Positions 52,767 to 60,627 of a stretch of DNA of 64,000 bases are shown one piece after another; within the stretch, counting starts at the first letter, position 1, and each line of letters begins with the position of its first letter. Made by a program: the position numbers and the translations under genes. Origin of the DNA: Kurthia populi. Lineage in GTDB: Bacteria > Bacillota > Bacilli > Bacillales_A > Planococcaceae. The notes under the pieces were generated by a model. The model saw nothing but the letters and a program-made list of their open reading frames with translations. It ran no database searches and had not been told where the DNA came from. Location: contig NZ_JBHUOR010000141.1 in the NCBI RefSeq assembly GCF_042686175.1, forward strand, positions 16,412 through 80,411, read 5' to 3'.

Positions 52767-52977
52767 CTTCTTCACCTCTTAAATGCGGATTGGATAGGAG
52801 TTGAACACTTTTATAAAACTTTGTAACTCGATTTAATACTTCGTTCCCAGATTCTAATACAACATATTTTCTTCCAGTCGTTAATGTAATGGTCGTATCT
52901 GGAAACTCTTCGACTGTTTCTATGTATAATGCATTAAGTGAGAACGCCTTGCCATTTAACTTTGTTAAAGAAATCAT
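52759..52977 (-). CDS. swrD: FlbD-family protein SwrD (YlzI)
   Basis: A 72-residue FlbD-family protein; B. subtilis SwrD increases flagellar motor power. The family pattern is ISLTKLNGKAFSLNALYIET and TLTTGRKYVV. No Shine-Dalgarno lies in the nine bases before the ATG. The GGGAGGAA at 53011-53018 is separated from the start by a perfect 9-bp hairpin (52987-53011). It lies between flgE and fliL. Confidence 0.92.
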   Translation of the reverse strand: MISLTKLNGKAFSLNALYIETVEEFPDTTITLTTGRKYVVLESGNEVLNRVTKFYKSVQLLSNPHLRGEEDE

Positions 52978-53018
52978 AAAATGGATAGGACTAAGAAATT
53001 AACTTAGTCCTTCCTCCC
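52978..53018 (-). promoter_or_regulatory. swrD: Hairpin-separated ribosome binding site of swrD
   Basis: Minus-strand order is GGGAGGAA, then a stem AGGACTAAG / CTTAGTCCT with a 7-base loop (complement of 52987-53011), then nine bases, then the ATG at 52977. With the stem folded, the effective Shine-Dalgarno spacing becomes about nine bases; without it, more than 30. This predicts that the folded hairpin is required for translation. Confidence 0.6.
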
Positions 53019-53039
53019 TTCTTATAAAAAGGTTAAAAA

Positions 53040-53831
53040 TTATCGTTTTAAATTTACTAATTCTTGTAAAATTTCATCAGATGTCGTAATAATGCGTGAG
53101 TTTGCTTGGAAGGCACGCTGCGCAATAATCATTTCGGTAAATTCTTCTGACATATCAACATTTGACATTTCAAGGAATCCTGATTGAATGACGCCATTTC
53201 CCTCTACACCTGGAGTTTTTTCCTCACTTGGTGCTCCTGAGTTAGCAGATGGTTTAAAGAAGTTTGCTCCTACTTTTGTTAGACCACCTGGATTAATAAA
53301 TTTAGTAACTCCTATTTGACCTAACGGAGTTAACTGTCCTCCAACAATTGCATTAACTGTTCCATCTTGTGAAATAGATACTTCAGTGGCTTCGGCGGGG
53401 ATATTAATATTACCACTACCAGCTGCTTGAATATAAGCTCCATCACTTGTTACTAGAGCCCCATTGCTATCTAAATAAAAATTACCTGAACGCGTATACA
53501 TCGTTTCACCATTTTTTGTAACTTCAAAATAGCCATCTCCTTCAATAGCTAAGTCAAGCACGCGATTGGTTGTCTGTAATGATGATTGATCTGCAATTGT
53601 ATCAATTGAAGCTACTGCAGAACCTAATCCAATTTGTTTTGGATTTGTACCACCCATTGTATCTGTAGCGCCGCCAGCACCTGCAGAAGTTTGTGAGATT
53701 AAATCTTTAAATGTCGTACGGCCTTTTTTGAAGCCATACGTATTAACATTGGCGATGTTATTACCAATAACATCTAACTTCGTTTGAAAATTCCGTAAAC
53801 CACTAACACCTGAATACATTGAACGTAACAT
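53040..53831 (-). CDS. flgE: Flagellar hook protein FlgE (FlgG-like)
   Basis: Structural hook subunit; Bacillus FlgE is a short FlgG-like form and this has 263 residues (B. subtilis 264). The N-terminal rod/hook motif is LRSMYSGVSGLRNFQTKLDV followed by IGNNIANVNTYGFKKGR. The central domain contains the FlgE-type GSGNINIPAEATEVSISQDG. The C-terminal helix (NVDMSEEFTEMIIAQRAFQA) matches axial proteins. Since flgD and fliK lie directly upstream, the hook role is preferred over the distal rod FlgG. GGGAG precedes the ATG, and an 82-bp structured leader lies upstream. Confidence 0.93.
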   Translation of the reverse strand: MLRSMYSGVSGLRNFQTKLDVIGNNIANVNTYGFKKGRTTFKDLISQTSAGAGGATDTMGGTNPKQIGLGSAVASIDTIADQSSLQTTNRVLDLAIEGDGYFEVTKNGETMYTRSGNFYLDSNGALVTSDGAYIQAAGSGNINIPAEATEVSISQDGTVNAIVGGQLTPLGQIGVTKFINPGGLTKVGANFFKPSANSGAPSEEKTPGVEGNGVIQSGFLEMSNVDMSEEFTEMIIAQRAFQANSRIITTSDEILQELVNLKR

Positions 53832-53916
53832 AATAAATTTTCTCCCTTCGATTTTAAAAAATATATTACCTCTGTCAATCGGTAATACGAAGGCACCCTT
53901 TTACAGGTCCTGCCTA
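53832..53916 (-). promoter_or_regulatory. flgE: Hairpin-forming leader between the TIGR02530 gene and flgE
   Basis: TATTACC (53864-53870) is complementary to GGTAATA (53881-53887), and AGGCA (53891-53895) to TGCCT (53911-53915). The second stem covers the stop codon of the upstream gene. No T-run is present. It is one of the largest gaps inside the operon; a role in hook-protein mRNA stability or translation is inference. Confidence 0.4.
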
Positions 53917-54282
53917 TGATAAAATAATTGTTCCATCAATATTAGTAAACAATTGATTTTCAGATTCTTCTCTACTCATTGCTGTAATGACTGTCATATT
54001 TTTAGCGCTAACAATCATTGTTGTTTTGGGTGTTACAACAAGAGGTTCCTGAACTCCTTTTTCTTTCGCCTCTAGTACTTTACTTGTGATTTTCTGCCAT
54101 TCTACTTCATTTATTTTTATATTTCGCTGTGCCAAACGTTGTGATGCATGTTTACTTATTTTCAACGAATTATGTTGATTTAAAACATCTTGAAAGTTTT
54201 GTGTAGGTACCTTTTTATAGGGCACTACATTTGGTGATTGCTTAACAGTGTTTGCTGGTTGTAGTGGTTGAATATATCGCAA
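53914..54282 (-). CDS. TIGR02530-family flagellar operon protein
   Basis: 122 residues of the uncharacterised 'flagellar operon protein' family found next to flgD in many Firmicutes. The central motif is SLKISKHASQRLAQRNIKIN, followed by EAKEKGVQEPLVV, and the C-terminus is VITAMSREE ... LFTNIDGTIIL. It is soluble, without signal or membrane segment. It lies six bases past flgD and before flgE. B. subtilis 168 has no gene here. Its function is unknown; position suggests hook assembly. Confidence 0.88.
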   Translation of the reverse strand: MRYIQPLQPANTVKQSPNVVPYKKVPTQNFQDVLNQHNSLKISKHASQRLAQRNIKINEVEWQKITSKVLEAKEKGVQEPLVVTPKTTMIVSAKNMTVITAMSREESENQLFTNIDGTIILS

Positions 54283-54287
54283 TAAAT

Positions 54288-54989
54288 TTATGCTTTCTGA
54301 GCGATTGCTACAATTTGATCTGCTGTTGTTTGAAGACCGCCTGATAAATTGAAAACAATTGAGTTGTCTTTTCTAGATACCGATTCAACCATCGCTGTTT
54401 GCTCTTCACCTTGTTCTTTTTTGAATGTAACATTTTTCCCAATTAACATGCTTGAGTCTACAAGAGAATTACCTGCACTACTTGAAGAACTTCCAGATAA
54501 TACTTCTGATATATTAGATGCTTGAATGGTTTTTCCATTATCTAATACAAATTTTGCTGTTGAGCCGTCGTATTTGACACTTACGATTGTTCCAGTACCA
54601 CTTTCAACACCTGCTGTAGATTGCGTTATCGAATCTTTAGCAGACTCTACAACTTCTCCAGTTTCTTTTCCAGTTGTCGTTGTTGTAATATGATACTTTA
54701 CCGTTTTACCAACAAAAGAATTAAATTGAATCATCTGTGTTTGCTGTGTGACTGCTGTTAATTCTTCAATTGATGACGAAACATTTTGCATTTGTTCTAA
54801 AGAAGAGAACTGCGCCATTTGTGAAATAAATTGTGAGTTATCCATCGGACTAGATGGATCTTGATATTGTAGTTGTGTTACTAATAACTTTAAAAATGCG
54901 TCTTTACCTAAAGAAGTATTTTCACCTTCTGCAACTACTTTAACGCCATTACTTGGCATACCATATTGCTTTTGAATAGTTGTTGTCAT
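54288..54989 (-). CDS. flgD: Flagellar hook capping protein FlgD
   Basis: Scaffold protein for hook polymerisation. The N-terminal signature is SLGKDAFLKLLVTQLQYQDP followed by MDNSQFISQMAQFSSLEQM (about 26-75). The C-terminal part has repeat-like hook-cap beta domains (KTVKYHI, KNVTFKK ... IVFNLSGG). The 233 residues exceed B. subtilis FlgD (about 140) because both beta domains are kept. It is encoded three bases after fliK. Confidence 0.93.
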   Translation of the reverse strand: MTTTIQKQYGMPSNGVKVVAEGENTSLGKDAFLKLLVTQLQYQDPSSPMDNSQFISQMAQFSSLEQMQNVSSSIEELTAVTQQTQMIQFNSFVGKTVKYHITTTTTGKETGEVVESAKDSITQSTAGVESGTGTIVSVKYDGSTAKFVLDNGKTIQASNISEVLSGSSSSSAGNSLVDSSMLIGKNVTFKKEQGEEQTAMVESVSRKDNSIVFNLSGGLQTTADQIVAIAQKA

Positions 54990-54992
54990 AAC

Positions 54993-56360
54993 TTACACCT
55001 CTAATTCTGCTAATAGTTCTTCAAACGTCAATCCATCATCATCTTGTCTATTTTCTTTTTGATTGCTATGATTCTGCTGATTCATAGACGATTGTTGATT
55101 AAATTGTTGTTGGCGCTGCTCGCTACGTGACGGTTCAGATAATGCTTGTGAAATATCAATTCGATCCAATTGAATATTTTGATTCACTAGCCCTGTTTTT
55201 AATTGATGTAATTGACTTTCTATCATTTGCTTACCAGTAGCTGTTGATGTCAAAATACGTGCACTCATTATTCCATTTTGCTGTGAAAACTCTATACGTA
55301 CTGAACCCAAATGCTCTGGATATAGTTTAATCAATAAGCGTTGTCCTTGAGCATTAGTTGCTAATTGGCTACGATTCATAATTTGTTCAAATTGTTTTAC
55401 AAAGTTTTCAGATTGTGAAGTTGACGTTGTTTGCGGTAAAGAAATTGTTATAGTTGTTGTCTGTGGAATGACTTTTGTAATCGCGTTACCTACCAATTCA
55501 GGCGTCACTGATTTTGTTGTTGAAATTTCTTGCTGAACGACTGGTTTCACCACCCCAATAATTTCTTGTTCCTTCATATTGGGTGACAATTCTTTTTGAC
55601 CTATAGTCGGTGCTTGTACTTCTGCCACTTTTATATTCACAGGTGCATTGTTAATCATTTCTTTAACATCTTGTTGCGTTTGTGCAGTTTCAATAACTCT
55701 TGAAGCAATTGTAGTCATCCAGTTTTTAACTTGTGAACTCTGCATTTCTTGTTGTAATGTTAAATCTGTTTTTGGAGCCGCTAATTCAACAAATTTTAAC
55801 ATTTTAACAACATCCGAAATTTCTTCTTTTGTAAATGGTCCTTTTCCTTCTAATGAAGTCGTTACATTTTGAATAAATTTGAATGCACTCATATCAAGTT
55901 GGGCTAAAATATCCCAAAGGTTATCCCCCGTTACTTCTTCTGCAATTAGTTCACTAAATGCTTTTTTCAACTGATCTATATCTACCTCAAGTACTTCTGC
56001 TAATTGATTTAATGAAATCTGTTTTGTCATTAGCTCTGTATCAGAAATATCAATTCCTAATTCTTTCAAATTCGAAGCGTTCAATAAACTTTTTATATCT
56101 ATATCTACTGTTTCAACTTTTGTCTGATTATTACCCAACAATGCACCTAATCCTAAATTCATTTGAAATTTTTTAGATGTATTTCCATCATCAAATGTTT
56201 TTTGCTGATTTGGTACTACTGAATTTGTATCATTAATAGTTGCGGCATTTAGTCTTTCATTAAATGATACACCTTGATCATTTACAGAAGCATTTGTTGT
56301 ATTTACTGTATTCATTGATTGTTGCATTGTGTTTGCTAATTGCATCGTTGCAAGATTCAT
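54993..56360 (-). CDS. fliK: Flagellar hook-length control protein FliK
   Basis: Secreted ruler that measures the hook and triggers the FlhB switch. The 455 residues have a Gln/Asn/Thr-rich, poorly conserved N-terminal and central part. The conserved C-terminal domain (about 325-400) contains RLLIKLYPEHLGSVRIEF and MIESQLHQLKTGLVNQNIQ. A Gln-rich tail follows. Identification rests on the C-terminal domain and position. Confidence 0.92.
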   Translation of the reverse strand: MNLATMQLANTMQQSMNTVNTTNASVNDQGVSFNERLNAATINDTNSVVPNQQKTFDDGNTSKKFQMNLGLGALLGNNQTKVETVDIDIKSLLNASNLKELGIDISDTELMTKQISLNQLAEVLEVDIDQLKKAFSELIAEEVTGDNLWDILAQLDMSAFKFIQNVTTSLEGKGPFTKEEISDVVKMLKFVELAAPKTDLTLQQEMQSSQVKNWMTTIASRVIETAQTQQDVKEMINNAPVNIKVAEVQAPTIGQKELSPNMKEQEIIGVVKPVVQQEISTTKSVTPELVGNAITKVIPQTTTITISLPQTTSTSQSENFVKQFEQIMNRSQLATNAQGQRLLIKLYPEHLGSVRIEFSQQNGIMSARILTSTATGKQMIESQLHQLKTGLVNQNIQLDRIDISQALSEPSRSEQRQQQFNQQSSMNQQNHSNQKENRQDDDGLTFEELLAELEV

Positions 56361-56382
56361 TTATTCACCTCCTTTCAATTTT

Positions 56383-57039
56383 TTAATTTGTTGAAGTTTT
56401 TGTTACATTTTTATTGTCGGCTTTTTTTACAGATAATAAAGTAGTAAATCTAGCAGCTTCATCTGGAGACATTTTTTCTAAAATGGCGGCTAATGTTTCT
56501 GTTTTTAATTTACTCATGATTGCAATAGCTTCTTCATCCTTAAGCGCAACTAAAGCTGGCGCGGCAGATTTTGGTCGCATTTGTTCATATGTAGCAACAA
56601 GCGAATCAATGCTTGCTGTTTCATCTTCAGAACCTGACTTTAATTTTTTTATTTCTTTTTTCAAACGACGTTTTTCTATTCGTTCTTTTTTCGCAGTTAT
56701 TTTTTGTTGATCAATTTGATCTTGCAAACTCTTAATTTCAGCTTCTTTTTCTTGTTGCTGAGCTTTCAAATTCACAATTTGTTCTTCGTAATTTTTATTA
56801 TTAATTTCATTGCTTTCTTCATTTTGAGAAACACCTGCAATATCTTTTGCCTTTTCAAAAATATTTGTACCTGTCACTTCAAAAACAATTAATAAAATTG
56901 CTGAAGCGAATAGTAACGGTATAATAATCCAGAAAAAAGCTTTTTGGAATTTTCCCGGTGTTTTTTTTTCTTCTCCCAAATCTTCACGGCCCTTAGGTGG
57001 TCTTTTACCTTTTACAGGTCGTTTTTTTGGTTGTGCCAC
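56383..57039 (-). CDS. ylxF: MotE/YlxF-like flagellar membrane protein
   Basis: 218 residues from GTG 57039. A basic leader (KKRPVKGKRPPKGRE) is followed by a membrane helix (about 31-52), a long coiled coil (about 75-130, QQQEKEAEIKSLQDQIDQQK) and a C-terminal MgtE-N-like domain (ATYEQMRPKSAAPALVALKD, MSPDEAARFTTLL). AGGTGA lies six bases before the GTG; the in-frame GTG at 57048 that overlaps the fliJ stop is the alternative. In other species such proteins (MotE) act as a chaperone of a motility protein; the role in Bacillales is unclear. Confidence 0.85.
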   Translation of the reverse strand: MAQPKKRPVKGKRPPKGREDLGEEKKTPGKFQKAFFWIIIPLLFASAILLIVFEVTGTNIFEKAKDIAGVSQNEESNEINNKNYEEQIVNLKAQQQEKEAEIKSLQDQIDQQKITAKKERIEKRRLKKEIKKLKSGSEDETASIDSLVATYEQMRPKSAAPALVALKDEEAIAIMSKLKTETLAAILEKMSPDEAARFTTLLSVKKADNKNVTKTSTN

Positions 57040-57044
57040 TAGAA

Positions 57045-57494
57045 TCACCTAATTTCTTTATTGTAATAAGCGATTTGCGAGAGCTCATCTAATTGAAGCA
57101 TTTCTAATCGATTTTTTTCTAATTTAAATAATTCATAATCTTTCTCTCGCATTTTTTCATATTTTCTACACTCTAATGTTTGCTCAAGTAATTTTCCTTC
57201 AAACCATTCCATTTTAGAACGTGCTTGAATTACCTTATTTTGAATATCAACAATCGCTTTTTCTATGCTATCTAAAAACTGTGCATTACTATGCATTTCT
57301 TGGATGCTCATACCTATTTTCATTTGTTGCTCTTGATAGCTAATTAAATCTTCTTTTCTTTTTAAGGAATCATATAAGTTTTGAGCAACTGCTTCAAAAT
57401 CTTGTACAGCTTTTTTATAAGCCATTTCAACTTCATTCTTTTCTTGTTCTTTTACAACAATAATGGAATCAAATCGATATTTATACTTTGGCAT
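57045..57494 (-). CDS. fliJ: Flagellar export chaperone FliJ
   Basis: Small coiled-coil protein that links the FliI ATPase to the FlhA gate; 149 residues, almost entirely helical. The N-terminus KYKYRFDSIIVVKEQEKNEV and the repeated Glu/Lys/Gln heptads fit the family. It lies three bases past fliI and before ylxF. Confidence 0.9.
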   Translation of the reverse strand: MPKYKYRFDSIIVVKEQEKNEVEMAYKKAVQDFEAVAQNLYDSLKRKEDLISYQEQQMKIGMSIQEMHSNAQFLDSIEKAIVDIQNKVIQARSKMEWFEGKLLEQTLECRKYEKMREKDYELFKLEKNRLEMLQLDELSQIAYYNKEIR

Positions 57495-57497
57495 CTA

Positions 57498-58820
57498 TTA
57501 TCCTCCTCGATTTGCTAAGTGAATAAGTTGATTAACGCTTTCTTCTAAAGAAACCGGGTCTAGATACCCCTGTTTTAAAAAATTCGTAATCAATGGTTCA
57601 TAAAAAATAGCTTCATCAATTTCTTTTGATGTTCCTTTTTTATAAGCTCCTATATTAATCAAATCTTCGGACTTACTATAAGTGAAATAAAGTTCTCTTA
57701 ATTTTTCTGCGGCAATTTTATGATCGTTTGTAACAATATGATTCATTAGTCGACTTACACTTTTCAAAACATTTATTGCAGGATATTGCCCTTTATTAGC
57801 CAAGACACGGTCTAAAACAATATGACCATCTAATATTCCACGTACAGTATCTGCAATTGGTTCATTCATATCGTCCCCATCTACTAGTACTGTATAAAAA
57901 GCTGTAATAGAGCCATATTCATTTGTTCCTGTACGCTCTAATAGTTTAGGTAAAATAGCGAATACTGAAGGCGTATAGCCTTTTTGTGCAGGCGGTTCTC
58001 CTGTAGCAAGACCTACTTCTCGTTGTGCCATAGCCACTCGTGTTACCGAGTCCATCATTAACATGACATTTAATCCCTTATTACGGAAATATTCTGCTAT
58101 AGCTGTAGCTGTAAAAGCACCTTTTATACGCATTAATGCAGGTTGATCAGAAGTAGCAGCAACAATTATCGAGCGTTTCAGCCCCTCGGGTCCTAAATCT
58201 CGTTCTATAAACTCTCTTACTTCTCTACCACGTTCTCCAATTAATGCTATGACATTTAAATCTGCAGTAGTATTTCTAGCAATCATTCCTAATAATGTTG
58301 ATTTACCTACACCCGAACCGGCAAAGATACCAAGACGCTGCCCTTTTCCGACTGTTAACATACCGTCAATTGCTTTAACACCAACCTCTAATTTTTCTTC
58401 TATAGGTGGTCTAGTTAATGGGTTCGGTGGTTCTCCTTCAGTATCTACAACTGCTAATCCTTTAGGTAATATCGAGCCATCTAAAGGATTTCCCATTGAA
58501 TCTAAAATTTTCCCAATTAATTCTGGCCCAATTTTAATTTCAAGTGGCTTATTTGTACTTTCAACAAGACAACCAATAGAGATATCTCTCAATGAAGTAA
58601 AAGGCATTAAGACAACCGTTTCATCTCTAAAACCCACTACTTCTGCTAAAATTTTTTGATGCCCTGTATGCGCAGAGAAAACATGTATTTTACATACATC
58701 ACCTATTGAACTTTCAGGGCCTTGCGCCTCAATCATTAATCCAACAACTTTTGTCACTCGACCATATTTTTTAAATGTAGGTACGGCATGTAATTGTTCT
58801 AATAATTCCACAGCCTTCAT
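57498..58820 (-). CDS. fliI: Flagellum-specific ATPase FliI
   Basis: Hexameric ATPase of the export apparatus, homologous to F1 beta. The 440 residues carry Walker A AGSGVGKSTLLGM, Walker B VMLMMDSVTR, the RGREVREF loop and the T3SS segment GEPPAQKGYTPSVFAILPKL. The coding DNA contains a perfect 10-bp inverted repeat (58456-58465 with 58481-58490). It starts six bases past fliH. Confidence 0.96.
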   Translation of the reverse strand: MKAVELLEQLHAVPTFKKYGRVTKVVGLMIEAQGPESSIGDVCKIHVFSAHTGHQKILAEVVGFRDETVVLMPFTSLRDISIGCLVESTNKPLEIKIGPELIGKILDSMGNPLDGSILPKGLAVVDTEGEPPNPLTRPPIEEKLEVGVKAIDGMLTVGKGQRLGIFAGSGVGKSTLLGMIARNTTADLNVIALIGERGREVREFIERDLGPEGLKRSIIVAATSDQPALMRIKGAFTATAIAEYFRNKGLNVMLMMDSVTRVAMAQREVGLATGEPPAQKGYTPSVFAILPKLLERTGTNEYGSITAFYTVLVDGDDMNEPIADTVRGILDGHIVLDRVLANKGQYPAINVLKSVSRLMNHIVTNDHKIAAEKLRELYFTYSKSEDLINIGAYKKGTSKEIDEAIFYEPLITNFLKQGYLDPVSLEESVNQLIHLANRGG

Positions 58821-58826
58821 TCCAAA

Positions 58827-59612
58827 TCACTCCGCACTCTCTAATATTTCACTTAGGTGGTGACGTAACTCATTTAACTGTTCATCGATACTAGCTATAA
58901 GGCGACCATGATTTGTATCTATATAGCATTCTTGAATTGATAATGTATCGTCAATAAAAATCATAAATGGCATATCTGCTGGGAACATCGCTACTAATTC
59001 TGCTCTATTTTTTGTAAGCAATGCATGATTTTCTGCAGAAACATACACTTTGACAAATTCACTTTCACGAACTTCTTTCAATGCTCGTTTAACAATTGGC
59101 ATATATTTTGTAGCATTTTCTTCTAACTCTAAATTTAAAATCCGCTCTGCTGAACGCATAGCCAATTCTAAAATAACGCCCTCTTGACTTTCTAGATATG
59201 CATAGGCATTTTGCTCTGATTGAGCCATTGTTTCATTAGCTATTTGAATATCAGATGCCATATTCGATAACGCTTTATTTCTTCCCTCATCTATACCTTG
59301 AGAAAAACCTTCATCATATGCTTGTTGCTGCAATTGGATTTTTTCATCTTCCCATTGTTGCTTGGACTTTTTTAATGAAGTTTCTTTTTCTATGCAAAAT
59401 ACTTCAAACTGCTTTTTTTTCAATTCAATTTCTTGCCGAGCTTCTTCTAATAATCGATCTCGCTCAGCATACAATTGTTCTAGTGAAATATCTGGAACGA
59501 CGTCATTATCTTCATCGACAGTAGGAATCATGAATTCTCGAATTTCAATCGTGCGAATATTTGGTTGGTCCATACCTGTGCCTGGGCGATAAATTCTAGA
59601 CAATAATGTCAT
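58827..59612 (-). CDS. fliH: Flagellar export ATPase regulator FliH
   Basis: Binds and regulates FliI and tethers it to the C-ring. About 261 residues: a variable N-terminus, a long Glu/Gln-rich coiled coil (LYAERDRLLEEARQEIELKK and on), then the C-terminal V-ATPase-E-like domain with AMRSAERILNLELEENATKY. GGAGGAG lies in the end of fliG. ATG 59612 is very close to it, and TTG 59603 (LSRIYRP) has better spacing, so the start is uncertain. It overlaps fliG by 17 bases. Confidence 0.9.
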   Translation of the reverse strand: MTLLSRIYRPGTGMDQPNIRTIEIREFMIPTVDEDNDVVPDISLEQLYAERDRLLEEARQEIELKKKQFEVFCIEKETSLKKSKQQWEDEKIQLQQQAYDEGFSQGIDEGRNKALSNMASDIQIANETMAQSEQNAYAYLESQEGVILELAMRSAERILNLELEENATKYMPIVKRALKEVRESEFVKVYVSAENHALLTKNRAELVAMFPADMPFMIFIDDTLSIQECYIDTNHGRLIASIDEQLNELRHHLSEILESAE

Positions 59613-60612
59613 CTCCTCCACCACGAGCAATAATAATTTCTCCGGCATCTTCTAAACGACGAGTTACTGCGACAATACGTGATTGTGCTTCTTCAACATC
59701 ACGTAAGCGAACTGGTCCCATAACCGCCATGTCTTCTTTGAAAGTTTCTGCCATACGTTGAGACATATTTTTGAATAAGATTTCTTTGACATCTTCGCTT
59801 GAAACTTTCATAGATAATAATAGATCTTCGTTTTCGACATCGCGTATAACACGTTGAATTGAACGGTTGTCCAATGTAACCAAATCTTCGAAAACGAACA
59901 TACGTTTTTTGATTTCTTCTGCAAGTTCTGGATCCTGAATTTCGAGTGCATCGAGAATTGTTTTTTCTGTTTGACGGTCTACCCCATTCAGTACTTCTAC
60001 AACTGCATCTACACCGCCCGTTTCTGTATAATCCTGTGTTACTGTAGAAGATAATTTTCTTTCTAATACAGATTCAATTTCACTAATAACTTCAGGTGAT
60101 GTTGATTCCATTGTTGCTATACGTTTTGCGATATCTGCCTGTACTTCTTGTGGCAGTGACGATAAAATTGTTCCTGCCTGCTGAGGCTCAAGATACGATA
60201 AAATAAGTGCAATTGTTTGTGGATGCTCATTTTGAATAAAGTTAAAAATTTGAGCTGGATCTGTTCGGCGCGCAAAATCGAATGGTCTTACTTGTAATGA
60301 TGATGTCAAACGATTAATAATTTGCTGTGCTTGATCATTTCCTAATGCTTTTTCAAGAACTGTTTTTGCATATCCAATACCCCCTTGCACAATATAATCT
60401 TGTGCAAGGGCAATATTATGAAATTCTTCAATTATCTCTTCTTTTACTTCTGGGTCTACTTTTTTCACGCCTGAAATTTCTAGAGTTAAACGCTCAATTT
60501 CCTCTTCGGATAGATGTTTATATACTGCAGCAGAAACTTCAGGTCCTAATGAGATTAATAGGAGTGCGGCTTTTTGTTTACCAGAAAGCTCTTTATCTTT
60601 TTTTGCTACCAA
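59596..60612 (-). CDS. fliG: Flagellar motor switch protein FliG
   Basis: Torque-generating C-ring protein bound to FliF. The 338 residues show the N-terminal FliF-binding domain, the middle-domain EHPQT motif (129-133) and the C-terminal charged torque helix region (LVTLDNRSIQRVIRDVEN). The start is TTG 60612, seven bases after GGAGGG. The coding DNA contains a perfect 11-bp hairpin at 60382-60410. Confidence 0.96.
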   Translation of the reverse strand: MVAKKDKELSGKQKAALLLISLGPEVSAAVYKHLSEEEIERLTLEISGVKKVDPEVKEEIIEEFHNIALAQDYIVQGGIGYAKTVLEKALGNDQAQQIINRLTSSLQVRPFDFARRTDPAQIFNFIQNEHPQTIALILSYLEPQQAGTILSSLPQEVQADIAKRIATMESTSPEVISEIESVLERKLSSTVTQDYTETGGVDAVVEVLNGVDRQTEKTILDALEIQDPELAEEIKKRMFVFEDLVTLDNRSIQRVIRDVENEDLLLSMKVSSEDVKEILFKNMSQRMAETFKEDMAVMGPVRLRDVEEAQSRIVAVTRRLEDAGEIIIARGGGDDIIV

Positions 60613-60627
60613 CGCATTTCCCTCCCA

